Assembly: GCA_013396915.1 (NCBI GenBank)
Contig: VWZL01002048.1
Span: forward strand, 1,011,971 to 1,075,970
DNA length: 64,000 nucleotides
DNA from: Stercorarius parasiticus
Lineage: Eukaryota > Chordata > Aves > Charadriiformes > Stercorariidae
Direction: 5' to 3'
Position 1 is the first letter of the stretch. Each line of letters starts with the position of its first letter. The position numbers were made by a program, and so were the translations under genes. Below the pieces are notes generated by a model that was given only the letters and a program-made list of their open reading frames with translations, did not search any database and was not told where the DNA came from. Of the stretch, positions 60,125 through 64,000 are shown in pieces.

Positions 60125-61462
60125 TTGCTCCTAGCAGGTAGTAAAAAGTCCCCCTTGCTCTCAAACCCCATACCTCCAACCAGCAGGACTGTGAGCCAAA
60201 CACTCACCATAAGATGCTCCCAACCAGTGTGCAAATGTCAAAGACCCCTCACTGCCATTCATGAAAGTCTGTGCTGGTAAGAGACCACCACCATTCAGTA
60301 AAATCACGGTTTTGCCATCCGCTCTCTGCTGAGATTGCCCACAGCCAGGTCTGGCTTGACCCTAGATGGCTGCACCATGCTGGGGAGGTGGTGACTTCTG
60401 CTATCTTAAGATCTGTCTCTTCTCCGAGAGGCTCAGATGTCTTCATAGGAGAGCAGCTCCCTCTTTTCTGTGGACCAGCATGGGCTATAACAGCTCGCAC
60501 GTCTCTGGAGGGGGATGCTCCTACACAAGTGCAGCTGTTTTCCCCTGCCTGCTGCGTCAACACGGGTTCTGCAGGATGGGCAAAACTCAGCATCATTATT
60601 GTGACGTTAGAGATGGAGTACTGTATGGTAAGGATGGTGCCCAAGGTCACGTAGAGAGCTGCCCATAGGAGCTGAGCGTGCAGAACATTTCACAATTTGT
60701 TTTTCTTGCTCGCACAGGGGCTGTGCTGGCTTCTTTTCCCCTCCTGGGAAGGAAGGTCTATCATTATAGCTAGCTAGGGGTTTAATCCTGTTTTAATTCT
60801 CCCCTCCAGGGATGCTCCTGGGATAGGCGATCCTGGTTTGGGATGACTTGGGTTTCTTCTACACAGAACAAAAAGGCAAGAGAAGGCAGGAGCTGTACCG
60901 GGCATGCTGACCTCTTGCCTGTAGCCAGAGGACACCCCCTATGATGGTGGTGAGACCCTGGGGAGCTGCAAGGGGCTGTTCCAGAGAGGGTGCCACCTTT
61001 CCAAGCTGGGGGGGTCAGTTCTTCCACTCAGTCTGCCATCCCCTCTAAAAACCCCCGAGGGTTTACCCGCTAATGTCAACTCACGGTTGCAATCTCTGAT
61101 GAAACCAGTTATGCGTTCCCAAGGGAAAAGGCAACTCGTTCCACTTAGGGCATCGAGCGGCTTCCCGCTGATATTGACTGCATTTGTCAGATACAAACCA
61201 GGTGACTAAGAGCTGAAAGATTACCTTGCTACTTGTCCCTCCAGCCTAGGTTTCTTGACCATCTTTGTCTATGGCAAACTGGAGCCCTCTTGTTTTAAAG
61301 GATACTTGTCCACCGTGAACCGCCAAACAATTAAGCCAGGCATCCTCTGCTATCCAGCCACGGATACAAAAGCAGATAAGAGACAGAGTAATTCACTGTC
61401 CTCCACTCTGAAAATAAAAGCAGGGTCCATGGACCGTTTTAGCTTCCTTTTTTTTTTTTTTT
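60125..61462. other. Unique non-coding sequence
   Basis: No gene recognised. Two frames of about 130 codons overlap on opposite strands at 60249-60654. A T-run (61450-61462) runs directly into the assembly gap. Confidence 0.5.
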
Positions 61463-61484
61463 NNNNNNNNNNNNNNNNNNNNNN
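61463..61484. other. Assembly gap (22 N)
   Basis: Twenty-two N immediately after a T13+ run and before TTGGTTGGTTTTG. The gap most likely reflects sequencing or assembly failure at a homopolymer, so true length and content are unknown. Confidence 0.98.
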
Positions 61485-61970
61485 TTGGTTGGTTTTGTCA
61501 CCAAGGAGACCAAATTCCTACACTCGCTGTTTTAGACATTTGCCGGAACACAAATCCACGCTTCTGTGCCAACGGCCATCACAGCATAATTGCATAAGTT
61601 ACGTGTTGTGCTTGTGAGCTCTAGCTTTGCTCACTGTACGTGTGATCTGCCAGGTGGTTCTGTCCACCCGAAGGGGAAAACTACATCCTTCGGGTCTGCT
61701 CTAAGCCTAAGTCCCTCCTAGCGTCATGGCCAGGAGTCGCCTTGAATCTGAAGTTTCCTGCTGTGTGTTCTTCATACCCACGTAGAAGGTCCTGCATAAA
61801 ACACACCAGCACGTTACAGTAAGAAAAATAAATTCTGGTGTGCTTCTGCAACAGCAGCTGAGGCACAAATTCAGAAAGTACTGGTGTAACCAGGCCACTT
61901 GGGTTCCTGTCCTTGATGAGCAGCGATGGCTCTCCGCATGCACTAGTTCTGCTCTGCCCCTGTCATTTTT

Positions 61971-62002
61971 CCCCTCCCCCTGACTTTTTTACCCTCCCCC
62001 CC
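61971..62002 (-). other. Candidate G-quadruplex tract, minus strand
   Basis: On the plus strand four C-runs (CCCC T CCCCC, eleven bases, CCC T CCCCCCC). On the minus strand this gives four G-runs with loops of 1, 11 and 1. The long middle loop weakens it. Confidence 0.35.
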
Positions 62003-62861
62003 TCTCAACACCACTCCTAAGAGTGAGATCAGTTTTCAAAGCACTAAACAGCAGCACCATTTGATGGTGTTAATGGGAATTCCGTGCCCAGGACGCCTTT
62101 CAGAGAGCACACTTGCTGAGTTTATACTGAGTCCCCCGGGACACAGACTGTCTCATGTTGTTTGTGCAATGCCCGTCACGCTGGCCTCCATCTCCACGCA
62201 ATCCACAGAAGCAAATACCTGACCGGAAAATGTGAGGCAGAGCTCCTGCCCATCTCAGTGGGACAACGATATGGACCAGGCAAGGCAACATCCACCGCTG
62301 GCTGTTGAACTCAGCTGGGGCGATGCAGCAGAGAACTAGGTCAATGGCCATGGGTCAAAGATGCCATCGGGGCTTTCACAGCTGTGAAACCTCAATGCAA
62401 GGCAAACCCATGTCAGGTCACTTATATAAATGGTTACCTAATGATGTGTCTTCCCATATCTGCATCACAGGGAACTGATACGCAGAAGAGTTGGCACTGG
62501 TAACACGCTGTGGAAGACTTGTCGGGAGAAATTCGCAATCCTGAATGCTGAAGGCGTCAGAGGTGAAGGTGCTGCCTCTCTGAGCCCCCACGAACTGGCC
62601 CAAAGGAGCATCCATAAGAAAGCCAGGCAGCAAGCTGCTGTTGTGCTGTTCAGCAGACAGACCCCCATCACACGCTTCTCGGCGTCTCTAGATTTGACCT
62701 GCTAACCTTCCAAAGTACAGTCTAAACACATCAGGTCTTCCGGGTTGATTTTTTACATCAGCCTCCATACTGTCCTTTTCTGGAATCAGCAACAAAACTG
62801 TCTCTCGAAGCAACAGCTGTTTTACATGATCTTATTTTCAAGCCAGCTCCTTAAAAGATAT

Positions 62862-62885
62862 CCCTCCTCCCCCCTCCCCCGCCCC
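62862..62885 (-). other. Strong candidate G-quadruplex tract, minus strand
   Basis: Minus-strand G-runs of 4, 5, 6 and 3 separated by C, A and AGGA fit the canonical four-run pattern with short loops. This is the best G-quadruplex candidate in the window. Confidence 0.6.
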
Positions 62886-64000
62886 AGTTCTAGCTGTGTT
62901 ACTGCTCCATCTGGTTCTTGGAGGAACGCCAGTACCTCCTAGGAAAAAAAAAAAAAAGCTCTCTTCAGTTTGGGATTGTTGGGATAACACGAGCAGGCAG
63001 CGGTGGCATCTGCATTCATTTCCAGTTCCGATTCTGGACCGTGCCGGGAGACTTCGAGCAGTTCTGAGGCTGAGCTCTTTCTACTGCCCAAGGGAGGAGG
63101 TCTGCGTGGCAGCGCAGCTTGGATGAGACAACTGCGTGCTGCATCTGAGCATCTCCGTTTTCCCCATGGGCAAGTCTGAGGTACAGGGGGGTGATATCTA
63201 CAGCAAAGATACAAGCTGAGGAGGTGACAGTGCGTGGAAAAACCATTCTGCTGGGGTTTTTACCTGTTTGCAGATTCCAGGCGTTCCTTTCCTTCTGCTC
63301 TCCTCCACCCAAAAAATGGAATATAGAGACTTCTAAAGACACTGATGGAGGTCAGGGGAAGTCCTGCGATGTTTCCTCATAATCTACCTGGTGTTTCAGT
63401 TCCTAAATCATGCAGTGTGTGAGCACAGATCCCGCTTCCAGCTCGAGATGTGCTGTTTGCTCTGAGCTCTGGACGTGACCGCTTCTTGCCTGCTGAATGG
63501 AGGAGATGGGCTGCACCAGCTCTGGTTTCCCGCTCTGTCCTGGTCTTCAGCCCTGTCAACCGTAGTGGCACCACTTTTTTTGAGGAGTAGGGACAGGAGA
63601 CACTAGCTAAACGTTTTCTGGTCCTGAGGGCTTGCTCAGGTAACCAACTCAGAGCCTTGCTAGAGGCAATCAACAAGAGTTAGAAGCCTAAATTTCAGAG
63701 CTGTCAGATCAGACAAGCATCCTGGAAAACATCAGGAAGCCTGGTCCAGGATGAAGTAAAGGCTCTTGGGCACTTCACATTGTTGCTGGTACAGTTGAGG
63801 AAAAGTTCTTTTGTTTTAAGGACAATAGCTTGCTTGCCTCCAGGGGCCCTAGTGTGAGCTCCTTTCTTGCCTGTGTTACAGCCCAGGAACGAAAAAACAA
63901 AGAACAAATTGAGGAAAGCAAGGAGACGCAACCCCAGGAAAGGGTGGGTTTGTGCTCCCCTGAGCACGGGCTTTGTTAGGGTAACAAGGAAGGCGGTGAG

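Larger units (their letters stand above)
61485..64000. other. Unique non-coding sequence with C-rich tracts
   Basis: No gene recognised. Two C-rich tracts at 61971-62002 and 62862-62885 are listed as G-quadruplex candidates of the minus strand. A15 lies at 62943-62957. Short frames under 110 codons on both strands are featureless. Confidence 0.45.

Noticed and set aside
1..64000. CRISPR arrays, operons, endogenous retrovirus LTRs or primer-binding sites, rRNA operons
   Set aside because: I looked for regularly spaced repeats, gene clusters and LTR/PBS landmarks and saw none; the repeat content I can recognise is CR1, simple tracts and one 5S-derived piece.

Overview
The window reads as vertebrate, almost certainly bird, nuclear DNA. 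The diagnostic signal is a set of about a dozen CR1 LINE fragments. They are 5'-truncated, several end in the short ATTCTATG-type 3' repeats, and some still encode the C-terminal residues of the CR1 ORF2 protein. I see no mammalian L1, Alu or B-type repeats, no bacterial operon structure and no phage or CRISPR features. The exact species cannot be told from the sequence.

No protein-coding gene can be supported. Base composition is moderate to GC-rich, so long open frames arise freely: by my own estimate a longest chance frame of about 180 codons is expected in six frames of 64 kb, and the longest here is 212. None shows a recognisable domain apart from the CR1 remnants. The window is best described as intergenic or intronic sequence with old and young CR1 insertions.

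Layout. 1-1.9 kb: unusually dense T-runs plus an AATAAA followed by an A15 run, possibly the end of a transcript entering from the left. 1.9-26.6 kb: mostly unique sequence with three plus-strand CR1 tails (5.1, 12.2, 14.2 kb) and candidate conserved blocks (12.6 and 21.8-22.1 kb). 26.6-30.1 kb: minus-strand CR1 copies, one with an internal 122-bp tandem duplication, around a CpG-rich block (27.2-27.7 kb). 33.4 kb: a 5S rRNA-derived remnant. 35-42 kb: AT-richer sequence with two conserved-looking blocks and an eroded CR1 reverse-transcriptase fragment. 44.6-44.8 kb: a small CpG-rich block ending in a near-perfect RFX X-box. 47.3-60.1 kb: five more CR1 fragments. 61.46 kb: a 22-base assembly gap. 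62-63 kb: two G-quadruplex-capable tracts on the minus strand.

The elements that may act together are regulatory rather than coding: the RFX/CpG block, the TATA plus octamer pair near 28.5 kb, and several AT-rich homeodomain-type blocks. This would fit a gene desert or large intron around a developmentally regulated gene, but that is inference. I did not find an evident new multi-gene system. The most interesting items are the RFX X-box/CpG block, the 5S-derived remnant, two CR1 copies sharing a 5' head that does not look like CR1, and the tandem duplication inside a CR1.
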